36,313 nucleotides of DNA from Alphaproteobacteria bacterium (GTDB lineage: Bacteria > Pseudomonadota > Alphaproteobacteria > Sphingomonadales > Emcibacteraceae): NCBI GenBank assembly GCA_013152755.1, contig JAADFR010000073.1, forward strand, positions 1 to 36,313, written 5' to 3'. This document shows positions 27,429 to 34,544 of this stretch, piece by piece (positions within the stretch are counted from its first letter, which is position 1; each line of letters starts with the position of its first letter). A program made the position numbers and the translations under genes. The notes below the pieces were generated by a model. The model had not been told where the DNA came from. It ran no database searches and was given only the letters and a program-made list of their open reading frames with translations.

Positions 27429-28609
27429 GACCGGATCTTCCCCCACGGGTTCTGGCGGTTTTTCTGGCGAGTATGGTCGCCCTAGCCCCCTTTTCCATTG
27501 ATACCTATCTGCCCGCCATGCCTGCCATGGCCACTTATTTCGGCACCAGCATCGGCATGGTGGAAATGACCGTGGGCATTTTCTTTTTGGGCTATGCCAT
27601 GGGGCAGCTGGTTGGCGGGCCGTTGTCTGACCATTTCGGGCGGCGGCGGGTTGGCGGGCCGGGGGTTGTGATCTTCTTCCTTGCCACAGTGGGGATTATT
27701 TTCGCCCCGACCATTGAATGGGCCATCTTTGGCCGCCTTGTTCAGGCCTTTGGCGGCGGCTTTGTCACTGTCATTGCCCCGTCTGTGGTCCGCGACCGCT
27801 TTAGGGGCAAGGAGGCGGCCAAAATGTTTGCCCTGATCGGGGTGGTCATGATGTTGGCCCCTCTGGTGGCCCCGGCGGTGGGGGCTGTGTTGTTGAGATT
27901 TTTTGACTGGCGGATGATTTTTGCCTTTCTGGCGGTCTATGCCCTGGTGTCTCTGGCCGTGATATTTCTGGCCTTGCCGGAGCGTCAAAAGGCCCTAAGC
28001 AAGAAGTTAAATCTGCGTAAAGTCTGGGCGGACTATGGCCGGGTTCTGACCAACCGACGCGCCATGGGCTATATGGTCACCCAGAGTTTCAGTTCGGCGG
28101 TGATGTATCTGTTCCTCACCGGGTCGGCATTTGCCTATATCGCCTATCTTGGCATTTCCACGGATATGTTTCCGATCCTGTTTGGGGCCAATATCATCAC
28201 CATGATGGCCTTTAACCGCCTGAATCCCTTTCTGCTCAATCTGTTCAGCCCGCACCGGTTGATTGGTATCGGGGTTAGCATACAATTGCTGGCCTGCGTG
28301 CTTCTGTGGTCCGGGCAATATATTGACCCGCTCAATCCCTATATGGTGGTGCCGATGATTATGGTGGCCGTGGGGGTCGCCGGGATCATCATGCCCAATA
28401 GTTTTGCCTGTTATCTTGATGATTTTTCGGACAACAGCGGTTCCGCCACCGCCATTATGGGCACAAGCCAATTTGTCCTTGGCGCAATCTTAAGCGCCGT
28501 CCTCGGCCTGCTCCACAGCACAACCATATTCCCCATGACCACCATGATGCTGTTATCCAGCATCGTCGCGGTATTGAGTTACCGTTTGCTGACACGTCAG
28601 AAAAATTAA
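27425..28609 (+). CDS. Bcr/CflA-family multidrug efflux transporter (MFS)
   Basis: 394 residues, 12 membrane helices. The Bcr/CflA N-terminus is plain: SIDTYLPAMPAM, then GYAMGQLVGGPLSDHFGRRRV (MFS loop 2-3), and FGRLVQAFGGG, with VVRDRF and a WRMIF segment before helix 6. It should be a proton-driven drug or metabolite exporter in the inner membrane. Its start overlaps the ribA stop (ATGA), so it is translated with ribA; export of a flavin- or pterin-related compound is possible but speculative. The 3' end shares TTAA with the stop codon of the convergent pspF gene. No truncation is visible. Confidence 0.92.
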   Translation: MRPDLPPRVLAVFLASMVALAPFSIDTYLPAMPAMATYFGTSIGMVEMTVGIFFLGYAMGQLVGGPLSDHFGRRRVGGPGVVIFFLATVGIIFAPTIEWAIFGRLVQAFGGGFVTVIAPSVVRDRFRGKEAAKMFALIGVVMMLAPLVAPAVGAVLLRFFDWRMIFAFLAVYALVSLAVIFLALPERQKALSKKLNLRKVWADYGRVLTNRRAMGYMVTQSFSSAVMYLFLTGSAFAYIAYLGISTDMFPILFGANIITMMAFNRLNPFLLNLFSPHRLIGIGVSIQLLACVLLWSGQYIDPLNPYMVVPMIMVAVGVAGIIMPNSFACYLDDFSDNSGSATAIMGTSQFVLGAILSAVLGLLHSTTIFPMTTMMLLSSIVAVLSYRLLTRQKN

Positions 28610-29628
28610 AGCAAATCGTGTTTCTTTAATTGGTGACGGAATTGGTGATAGGTCAGATTGAGGAATTTTGCGGTGTCCCGCTGATGGAATTTATTTTTCT
28701 CTAGCGCATCCTGCAATATGCGCGCCTCAAAGGTGCCGACGGTCCGGGCGTAATCTATGGGGTTGCCGTCCAAGACAGTCTGTTCTTGCGGGGCAGGTGA
28801 GGTGGTGTTTTCTGATTGCGCCGGCCTGTCCGCACGGGGGCGGAAGGGGGATTCGAAAGGGTCCAGCTCCAACAGGGCGATGGGGGTGACCTCATCCTCC
28901 GTATGATAGACCGCGCGCTCCACAACATTTTTAAGCTCGCGGATATTACCGGGCCAGTGATGCTGCATCAGGGCATCTATCATATCATCGGAAAAGCCGG
29001 CAAAGCTGGACCAGCCCCGGTCCTGCGCCACCCGCTGACCGAATTGATAGGCCAGCAGCAATATATCATCCCGCCGGTGACGTAGCGGCGGCAGGGTAAT
29101 CACATCAAGGGCCAGACGGTCCAGCAGGTCATGGCGAAAGTCCCCCCGGTCGGCGGCGGCGGGCAGGTCAATATTGGTTGCCCCGATGATGCGCACGTCC
29201 GTCTGAATGGTCTTGTTGCTGCCGATGCGCTGAAATGTGCCATATTCAGTGACCCGCAACAGTTTTTCCTGCGCGGACAGAGAGGTTGTGGCAATCTCAT
29301 CCAGAAACAAGGTGCCGTCATTGGCTTCTTCAAAGCGGCCAATACGCTTCATATTGGCTCCCGTGAAGGCTCCGGCCTCATGACCGAATAATTCGGATTC
29401 CAGAAGATTTTCCGGCAGGGCGGCGCAATTGACCTGAACAAAGTTTTTTTCCCAGCGCGGCGAGAGAAAATGCAGCCGGGCGGCAATCAATTCCTTGCCC
29501 GTGCCCCGCTCGCCAATGACCAGCACAGGCCGATCATGGCGGGCCGCCCGGGAACATTGATCAATGATTTCCAGAAAAGCCGGACTTTCTCCGATCAACG
29601 TCTGGTCTTGTGGAGCATTTAGGCGCAT
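28606..29628 (-). CDS. pspF: Sigma-54 activator PspF
   Basis: 340 residues, no N-terminal receiver domain, so it belongs to the PspF type. The AAA+ domain has Walker A GERGTGKE (39-46), the sigma-54-contacting GAFTGA (86-91), Walker B GTLFLDEI (105-112), and the Arg-rich sensor part. A FIS-type helix-turn-helix ends the protein (FHQRDTAKFLNLTYHQFRHQLKKHDLL). In the classical system PspA inhibits PspF until envelope stress releases it. It is divergent from pspA across 180 bases, where a sigma-54 promoter lies. That the adjacent pspA is frameshifted bears directly on its regulation. Confidence 0.96.
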   Translation of the reverse strand: MRLNAPQDQTLIGESPAFLEIIDQCSRAARHDRPVLVIGERGTGKELIAARLHFLSPRWEKNFVQVNCAALPENLLESELFGHEAGAFTGANMKRIGRFEEANDGTLFLDEIATTSLSAQEKLLRVTEYGTFQRIGSNKTIQTDVRIIGATNIDLPAAADRGDFRHDLLDRLALDVITLPPLRHRRDDILLLAYQFGQRVAQDRGWSSFAGFSDDMIDALMQHHWPGNIRELKNVVERAVYHTEDEVTPIALLELDPFESPFRPRADRPAQSENTTSPAPQEQTVLDGNPIDYARTVGTFEARILQDALEKNKFHQRDTAKFLNLTYHQFRHQLKKHDLL

Positions 29629-29740
29629 TTTGCTAAACTTTAGTTGTTTTCACTAATATTTATTATATTTCAAAACATGTCTTTTTCCAATGAAAATATA
29701 TTTTCCTTATAAAACAGTCTGTTAACATGAATATCTAAAT

Positions 29741-29756
29741 TGGCACGCTTTCTGCA
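29741..29756 (+). promoter_or_regulatory. Sigma-54 (-24/-12) promoter of the psp operon
   Basis: TGGCACG then CTTT then CTGCA matches the sigma-54 consensus TGGCACG-N4-TTGC[A/T] at all but one position of the -12 part. It is 53 bases before the pspA start codon, so the transcript would begin near 29767. The 110 bases before it, back to pspF, probably hold PspF upstream binding sites. Confidence 0.9.
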
Positions 29757-29808
29757 ATGTTCAGGGTGAGTACACCGGAGGGGTGCAATTTTTAAACGGA
29801 GAAAGAAA

Positions 29809-30501
29809 ATGGGCATTTTTACCCGCCTCACAGACATTGTAAATTCAAACATCAACCACATTCTGGACAAGGCCGAAGATCCGGCCAAAATGATCCGTGG
29901 TTCAGGAAATGGAAGACACCCTTGTTGAAGTCCGTTCCTCTGCCGCCCGTGTCATTGCCGACCGCAAGGAACTTGAACGTAATATGGCACGCCTGCAAGA
30001 CGCGCAGGATGATTGGTATGCCAAGGCAGAGCTGGCGCTGAATAAAGGCCGGGAAGACCTGGCCAGTGCCGCGCTTATGGAGCGGGCCAAGCTGGCCGAA
30101 ATGGCTGAGGATCTGGAAAGCAACCGGGTGCCTCTTGATGAAGCCCTGAAGAAATACGAAAGCGACATTATCAGTCTTGAAGCCAAAATCAAGGAAGCCA
30201 AGCTCAAGCAACGCAGCCTTGTGGAACGGCAGGAAAGCGCCACCAGCCAGTTAAAAGTGCGTCAAAAGCTCTATGACAACCGGATTGGTGACGTCATGGT
30301 CCGCTTTACTCAGATGGAAAACGTGTTGATGATACGGAAAGCCGGGTTGAGGCCGCTGATCTTGGCCGTGAGAAAACTTTGGATGATGAATTCTCTGATC
30401 TTGTGTCACAGCAGCAGGTGGCCAGTGATCTGGCGGCCTTGAAATCAAAGATGAAGGCAAAAGATACCAAAACCAAGGCCACATCAACGGCTAAAAAATA
30501 A
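29809..30501 (+). pseudogene. pspA: PspA, two frameshifts (disrupted or sequence errors)
   Basis: The reading frame is broken twice but all parts are recognisable. From ATG 29809 (ribosome site GGAGAAAG), [15 protein letters not shown] matches the PspA N-terminus. After KMIR at 29898 the frame shifts (two or five bases missing compared with R-L-x-x-Q-E-M-E) and the direct frame stops at 29926-29928, giving 39 residues. The second part, [17 protein letters not shown] onward, is open to 30442 in the next frame, but homology leaves it at the A-run 30318-30321. There one base seems lost, and the first frame resumes with RVDDTESRVE to AALKSKMKAK and a stop at 30501. The restored protein would be about 230 residues of coiled coil, an ESCRT-III-like peripheral membrane protein that controls PspF. 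With pspF, B and C intact, error is as likely as decay. Confidence 0.85.
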
Positions 30502-30508
30502 TATAATT

Positions 30509-30533
30509 CCCTTCCCTTGTCGCAAGGGAAGGG
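30509..30533 (+). other. Intercistronic stem-loop between pspA and pspB
   Basis: CCCTTCCCTTG pairs with CAAGGGAAGGG over 11 bp with a TCG loop. There is no T-tract, so it is not a normal terminator. It starts 7 bases after the pspA stop and ends 24 bases before pspB, and may protect the pspA message or lower expression of the downstream genes. Confidence 0.75.
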
Positions 30534-30557
30534 CTGAACGCAGGAAAGGGCAATATA

Positions 30558-30770
30558 ATGGAAACTCTCGGTATCCTCTTTATGGTAGTGGTCGCCCCAT
30601 TGATGATCATATTTCATTATGTCACCAAATGGAAACAGTCCAAGACATTGACCTCGGAAGATGAGAAGATTCTCACCGAACTGTGGGACAGCGCGGAAAG
30701 AATTGAGAGCCGTATCAAGAATATCGAACGTATTCTGGATACCGAGTCTCCGGACTGGAGGGCAAAGTAA
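30558..30770 (+). CDS. pspB: Phage shock protein B
   Basis: 70 residues, the usual PspB length. One N-terminal membrane helix (about 4-21) is followed by a charged helical segment (KILTELWDSAERIESRIKNIERILD) and the typical tail SPDW, near which E. coli PspB also ends. PspB with PspC senses envelope stress in the inner membrane and recruits PspA away from PspF. The first ATG is preceded by AGGAAAGGG (30541-30549). It overlaps pspC by one base (TAATG), so the two are coupled. It is intact, unlike pspA. Confidence 0.93.
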   Translation: METLGILFMVVVAPLMIIFHYVTKWKQSKTLTSEDEKILTELWDSAERIESRIKNIERILDTESPDWRAK

Positions 30771-31174
30771 TGACCCGCGATCACAACCATCAACCGCCAA
30801 GATATAACAAGCTTTATCTGGATAAGAAGAATGCCAAGATATGCGGCGTTTGTGCCGGGATTGCCGATTATACCGGTATCGACAGCACCATTATCCGTAT
30901 TGTGGCCATCCTGGGCCTGCTCTCTCCCGCCAGCGGCATCTTTTTCATCGCCTATTTCCTTATGTGCTGGTTGGTGGATGCAAAGCCTGCGGATCTATTT
31001 GAAAGCAAGGAAGAGGATGAATTCTGGAAAGGGGTACGGACCCAGCCAAAAAATACTATCCGGGATGTGCGTCATAAATTCCGGGAAATTGAACGCCGCC
31101 TGAGAGCTGCGGAAGCCCATGTAACATCGCGGGAATACAGCCTGCATAAAGAATTCGAGAATCTTGATAAATAG
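30770..31174 (+). CDS. pspC: Phage shock protein C
   Basis: 134 residues with a PspC domain at about 12-70: KLYLDKKNAKICGVCAGIADYTGIDSTIIRI, then one membrane helix (about 43-69). The C-terminal half is charged and helical, with a coiled-coil look (VRHKFREIERRLRAAEAH). With PspB it forms the membrane sensor of the psp response. It overlaps pspB by one base and is followed after 31 bases by a second PspC-type gene. Length is normal for proteobacterial PspC. Confidence 0.93.
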   Translation: MTRDHNHQPPRYNKLYLDKKNAKICGVCAGIADYTGIDSTIIRIVAILGLLSPASGIFFIAYFLMCWLVDAKPADLFESKEEDEFWKGVRTQPKNTIRDVRHKFREIERRLRAAEAHVTSREYSLHKEFENLDK

Positions 31175-31205
31175 ATCAGAGGATCGATATTAAAGGAGCC
31201 AGAAG

Positions 31206-31433
31206 ATGAGCAGACATGACACTATAAACAGTAAGAAACTCTATAAAAACAGCCGCAGGGGCAAAATATGCGGTATTTTTTCCGGCCTGGGCGACTATCT
31301 GGGGATTAATCCCATGATCCTGCGCATCCTTGGCATAATTGCCATCCTGATGACCGGACCGATTGTTATACTTGGCTATCTGCTGGTCAGCCTTTTGCTT
31401 GATGACAGCGACCAAGGGCTTTACAGAAGATAA
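31206..31433 (+). CDS. Second, short PspC-domain protein
   Basis: 75 residues, almost nothing but a PspC domain: KLYKNSRRGKICGIFSGLGDYLGINPMILRI, then a membrane helix (about 41-66) and a short charged end (LLLDDSDQGLYRR). It keeps the family core that aligns residue for residue with the longer PspC upstream, but lacks the coiled-coil C-terminus. AAAGGAG lies 8 bases before the ATG. As an isolated PspC domain it could regulate or replace the longer paralogue in the sensor complex. That role is inference. Such short forms are also found as stand-alone PspC genes elsewhere. Confidence 0.85.
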   Translation: MSRHDTINSKKLYKNSRRGKICGIFSGLGDYLGINPMILRILGIIAILMTGPIVILGYLLVSLLLDDSDQGLYRR

Positions 31434-31460
31434 AAATAATAAACTAAAGAGGATAATGAA

Positions 31461-31742
31461 ATGCTTGTTTTTGAAATGTTTGTCTGGATTGTTGCAATAG
31501 CCGTTATCGGGGGCGTCATCAAAAGCTACTTGGACCGGAAAAACGACAGGGGCTCCGGCAGTATGATGGATGACCTGAAGAATGACCTGGGCATGAGCGA
31601 AGGCGATGGCTTTTATACAAAAAAGGATATGGCCCGCTTTATGGACAGATTTGAAGTTATGGAAAAACGTATTCAGGTTCTGGAACGTATTGCCACCGAC
31701 AAAGGCCGCACGCTGGCCGATGAAATAAATGACCTGAAATAA
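31461..31742 (+). CDS. PspB-like small membrane protein
   Basis: 93 residues. One N-terminal membrane helix (about 4-22), a short linker, then a charged coiled-coil (about 52-90: ARFMDRFEVMEKRIQVLERIATDKG). The layout and the IQVLERI segment resemble the RIKNIERI segment of PspB at 30558, so I read it as a divergent PspB paralogue, although it lacks the SPDW tail and is 23 residues longer. GAGGATAATGAA precedes the ATG. It lies after the second PspC, so the operon reads B, C, C, B. The evidence for PspB homology is by eye only. Confidence 0.65.
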   Translation: MLVFEMFVWIVAIAVIGGVIKSYLDRKNDRGSGSMMDDLKNDLGMSEGDGFYTKKDMARFMDRFEVMEKRIQVLERIATDKGRTLADEINDLK

Positions 31743-31766
31743 GTTGGACAAGTGAGAGGATTTGAT

Positions 31767-32318
31767 ATGACCACAACAACCACAGAAATCATCGTAACGC
31801 CTGCCAACGACAATCCGGCACTGGGTATATTGACCATGGGGGACAAAGTTTTCCCCTGTGCCTTGGGCAAAAAAGGCATCACCCTGTCCAAAAGCGAAGG
31901 CGACCATAAAACACCGTCCGGTGTCTTTCCCCTCAGAACCGTTTTTTATCGCTATGACAAGTTGTCTAAGCCGATTTATAGCCAGGTCCCCATGATGGCG
32001 CTGCTGAAAGAAGATGGTTGGTGCGATGATCCGTCAGATGCGGCTTATAACCAGTCCGTCATGTTACCCTATCATGCCAGTGCGGAAAGCCTGTGGCGGG
32101 AAGATGAGTTATATGATGTGATTGTGGTCTTAGGCCATAATGACAGTCCGGTGGAAAAGGATAAGGGCAGTGCCATATTCCTTCATGTGGCCAAAGACCT
32201 GAATGATGATAGTAATTTTGAAGGTACGGAGGGCTGTATAGCCCTGAAAAAGCAGGACTTGCTAGAAATCCTACCCATATTGTCGCCTGAAACAACTTTA
32301 AAAGTGGTGACCCACTAA
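31767..32318 (+). CDS. L,D-transpeptidase (YkuD-type) domain protein
   Basis: 183 residues from ATG 31767, with GAGAGGA 6 bases before it; a GTG at 31752 would only add five residues. The YkuD signatures are LGHNDSPVEKDKGSAIFLHV (histidine of the active site) and TEGCIALKKQDL (nucleophile Cys in GC, usually SHGC). SKSEGDHKTPSGVFPLR is a matching N-terminal block. It resembles the COG3786 branch rather than ErfK. Such enzymes cross-link peptidoglycan or attach lipoproteins in the periplasm, but no signal peptide is visible here, so location is unclear. It ends the psp operon, and a strong terminator follows 59 bases downstream. Membership in the psp regulon fits cell-envelope repair. Confidence 0.85.
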   Translation: MTTTTTEIIVTPANDNPALGILTMGDKVFPCALGKKGITLSKSEGDHKTPSGVFPLRTVFYRYDKLSKPIYSQVPMMALLKEDGWCDDPSDAAYNQSVMLPYHASAESLWREDELYDVIVVLGHNDSPVEKDKGSAIFLHVAKDLNDDSNFEGTEGCIALKKQDLLEILPILSPETTLKVVTH

Positions 32319-32377
32319 ACCCCTTTCATACGTCACACAAATTGAATATACGCAATCTGTGTGATATCTTCCAAACT

Positions 32378-32415
32378 CCGGTGTTCCTCAATCTTAAGGA
32401 ACACCGGTTTTTTTT
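32378..32415 (+). terminator. Rho-independent terminator of the psp operon
   Basis: An 11-bp perfect stem (CCGGTGTTCCT and AGGAACACCGG) with an 8-base loop is followed by eight T. It ends the psp transcript 59 bases after the transpeptidase stop, just before the convergent PEP-CTERM gene. Confidence 0.93.
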
Positions 32416-32423
32416 GGATCAGG

Positions 32424-33062
32424 TTATATGGATTTCCGGCGGCGCAGAGCAACCATGCCCAATAAACCAAGCCCCAATAGACCTATCATGGATGGTTCAG
32501 GAACATCAGCACGTGGTGACCGCATGGTCAATACGCGAATATAATCCCCGGGACTACCTGCTCTGAAATTAATCAACAGACGATTGGCCATAGTAGGGTC
32601 TATAGAAGCAGAATCCCCTGGTTCCAATCCACGTAGAGTGGAACCAACATAATTAACGCCCGTATTGGCCAGAAAATCACTTGCCGCTAGGTTTGCGGAG
32701 CCCGTGATAATACCATAGATATCAGCATCAAAATCCACCCAGCCAATTATTCTGCGCGTCAACACAGGGTCAAAGAAAATATAATGACTGGCCACAATAT
32801 TTCCGTTAACCGGATTGGTGCCTACATCGACAGTAATTGTTGATGTGATCGCAATATTTTGATCCTCATTAAAGCCAAAAAGATTTGGGCTTTGTTGATT
32901 ATTATTCCCTACGGTAAGTCCCGCCGGAATTGGGTCAAGAAGCTCAAATACGCCACCGGTCGAGGTTCCCCCTGTGACACTACCTGTAACAATCGTGGCA
33001 AATGCCGAAACAGGCATTAAAATTACAGCCAGCATGGCCGAGATAAGTTTAATTTTTAACAT
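32424..33062 (-). CDS. PEP-CTERM surface protein
   Basis: 212 residues. A signal peptide (about 1-22, cleavage after AFA) leads into a secreted, low-charge, beta-rich domain with many Asn, Gly, Thr and Val. The C-terminus is a textbook PEP-CTERM tail: VPEP, a hydrophobic helix (IGLLGLGLLGMVAL), and an Arg cluster (RRRKS). Proteins with this tail are cut and handed on by exosortase EpsH/XrtA in bacteria that make exopolysaccharide. No exosortase or polysaccharide genes are in the window. The middle domain has no recognised family. GGAGGATATA precedes the ATG. It faces the psp terminator. Confidence 0.88.
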   Translation of the reverse strand: MLKIKLISAMLAVILMPVSAFATIVTGSVTGGTSTGGVFELLDPIPAGLTVGNNNQQSPNLFGFNEDQNIAITSTITVDVGTNPVNGNIVASHYIFFDPVLTRRIIGWVDFDADIYGIITGSANLAASDFLANTGVNYVGSTLRGLEPGDSASIDPTMANRLLINFRAGSPGDYIRVLTMRSPRADVPEPSMIGLLGLGLLGMVALRRRKSI

Positions 33063-33169
33063 TTATATATCCTCCAAAGAAATGTGTAGAGGACTATGCA
33101 AATAGCGGGCCAAATAATTTTATTGTTTAATATCATGACATTAGAATATTTGTATATTCCTACAAAGAC

Positions 33170-33197
33170 AAAACTGTAAAGTATAGTTAACAGTTTT
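33170..33197. repeat. AT-rich inverted repeat between yggS and the PEP-CTERM gene
   Basis: AAAACTGT and ACAGTTTT are perfect 8-base arms around a 12-base spacer. On the minus strand it lies about 40 bases after the yggS stop codon and about 110 bases before the PEP-CTERM start. It could be a weak terminator of yggS or an operator. Three AATATT copies lie in the adjoining bases. I make no firmer claim. Confidence 0.35.
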
Positions 33198-33237
33198 TAC
33201 TTAAAGTAATATTGTTTCAATATTGGGTAATATTATT

Positions 33238-33903
33238 TTAAGGTCGCCCTTCTCTGGTGCCGAACAAGGCCGTTCCAACGCGTACGGATGTGGCTCCGCA
33301 AGCAATGGCGGTCATGTAATCACTGCTCATGCCCATGGATAATTTTTCAAAGCCGTGCCGCTCAGCCATTTCCTTTAACATTATAAAATAGGGTGCGGGG
33401 TCACAGCCCGATGGCGGAATACACATCAAACCCGCAACAGGCAACATCAACTCATCCCGGCACAGGGCCACAAAACCGTCAAGCGCATTTGGATCAATGC
33501 CGGCTTTTTGTGCTTCCCGGCCTATATTCACCTGAATATAACAAGTGACAGTTTTGCTTTCTTCATTACAAATCCGGGCAATGGCGCGGGCCAGCTTGGG
33601 CCGGTCCAGCGTTTCGATAACGTCGAACAACTGTACCGCCTGGCGTACCTTATTGCTTTGCAGGGGGCCAATGAGATGTAATTCCACGCCGCCATATTCC
33701 TGCCTGAGCGGCGGCCATTTGGCGGCGGCTTCCTGTACCTTGTTCTCGCCGAAAGTTCGCTGACCCGCATCCAACAGGGGCCGTATAGCTTCCGGTGGTT
33801 TGGTTTTGGATACCGCAATAAGGCTGATGTCTCCGGGAGAGCGGCTCGCATTGTTGGCGGCAGATACGATATTCTTCTGAACGGTTTCAAGAGTGCTGGT
33901 CAA
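33238..33903 (-). CDS. yggS: PLP homeostasis protein, YggS family
   Basis: 221 residues, an alanine-racemase-fold protein that binds pyridoxal phosphate. The Schiff-base lysine is in AVSKTKP (about 31-37), and GENKVQEA, HLIGPLQSNK, LSMGMSSDY and the C-terminal VRVGTALFG are all family motifs. It keeps free PLP levels in check and has no known catalytic reaction. The start codon is 17 bases from the divergent ThiE-like gene; the two share this small promoter space. The enzyme is intact and of normal length. Confidence 0.93.
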   Translation of the reverse strand: MTSTLETVQKNIVSAANNASRSPGDISLIAVSKTKPPEAIRPLLDAGQRTFGENKVQEAAAKWPPLRQEYGGVELHLIGPLQSNKVRQAVQLFDVIETLDRPKLARAIARICNEESKTVTCYIQVNIGREAQKAGIDPNALDGFVALCRDELMLPVAGLMCIPPSGCDPAPYFIMLKEMAERHGFEKLSMGMSSDYMTAIACGATSVRVGTALFGTREGRP

Positions 33904-33920
33904 GGCGGGCGTCCTGTATT

Positions 33921-34544
33921 ATGGTGCTTTTCATGACATTAGCAGACATGGCGAGATGCCTCAATCAGGATTATAAACCCGACAACAACACAGACAAAAA
34001 ACATCCGGCGGCTTTTTTCATTACAGACCAGAATGCTGTCCCTGAGCCGGAAAAAATAGTTGCCCGTCTGCCGGATTATTGCGCCGTAATTTTTCGGGAT
34101 TATGACCACCCCCTGCGTGAAAAGGCGGGACGGAAATTGTCTGAAGCCTGCCGGAAAAAGGGCCTGCCCTTTCTGGTGGCCAGAGATATATCCCTCGCGG
34201 AAGAACTGTTGGCCGATGGTATTCACCTGCCCCAGGGTCTGATGCAGCAGGCACCTCAGGTCAGGGCAAAGTATCCCCATTGGATAATAACCGCCGCCTG
34301 CCATGATATGGCGTCAGTCATGGACGCGAATAATTTGCCTCTGGACGCGGTTTTAATTGCCCCTGTCTTTCCAACCCTCAGCCATCCGGGGACCAGAAGT
34401 CTTGGCCTGCCAATGGTGAAAGAAATGACCGCCTCAGTCACCGTACCTTTATATGCGCTTGGGGGCGTCACCAAAAAAAATGCCGGACAGCTCATTGGCT
34501 CCGGCATTGCGGGTATTGCGGCTATTCGCGGGTTTAAAGACTAG
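33921..34544 (+). CDS. Thiamine phosphate synthase/TenI-like protein, altered active site
   Basis: 207 residues from the ATG at 33921; ATG 33933 with GGTG before it is another candidate. The TIM-barrel pattern of the ThiE/TenI family is visible: FFITDQN near the start, then LADGIHLPQG, LIAPVFPTLSHPG and LYALGGVTKKNAGQLIGSG. But conserved substrate residues differ: the usual Gln-Leu-Arg-Glu-Lys stretch reads VIFRDYDH and the Ile-Asn-Asp reads VARD. So it may be a TenI-like regulator or an inactive paralogue rather than a true synthase. Its stop shares CTAG with the convergent barrel-protein gene. No other thiamine gene is nearby. Confidence 0.75.
   Translation: MVLFMTLADMARCLNQDYKPDNNTDKKHPAAFFITDQNAVPEPEKIVARLPDYCAVIFRDYDHPLREKAGRKLSEACRKKGLPFLVARDISLAEELLADGIHLPQGLMQQAPQVRAKYPHWIITAACHDMASVMDANNLPLDAVLIAPVFPTLSHPGTRSLGLPMVKEMTASVTVPLYALGGVTKKNAGQLIGSGIAGIAAIRGFKD

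Noticed and set aside
30318-30324. Programmed -1 frameshift in pspA
   Set aside because: GGAAAAC does not form a proper X-XXY-YYZ slippery site in frame, and the first shift has no known signal. Mutation or error is simpler.
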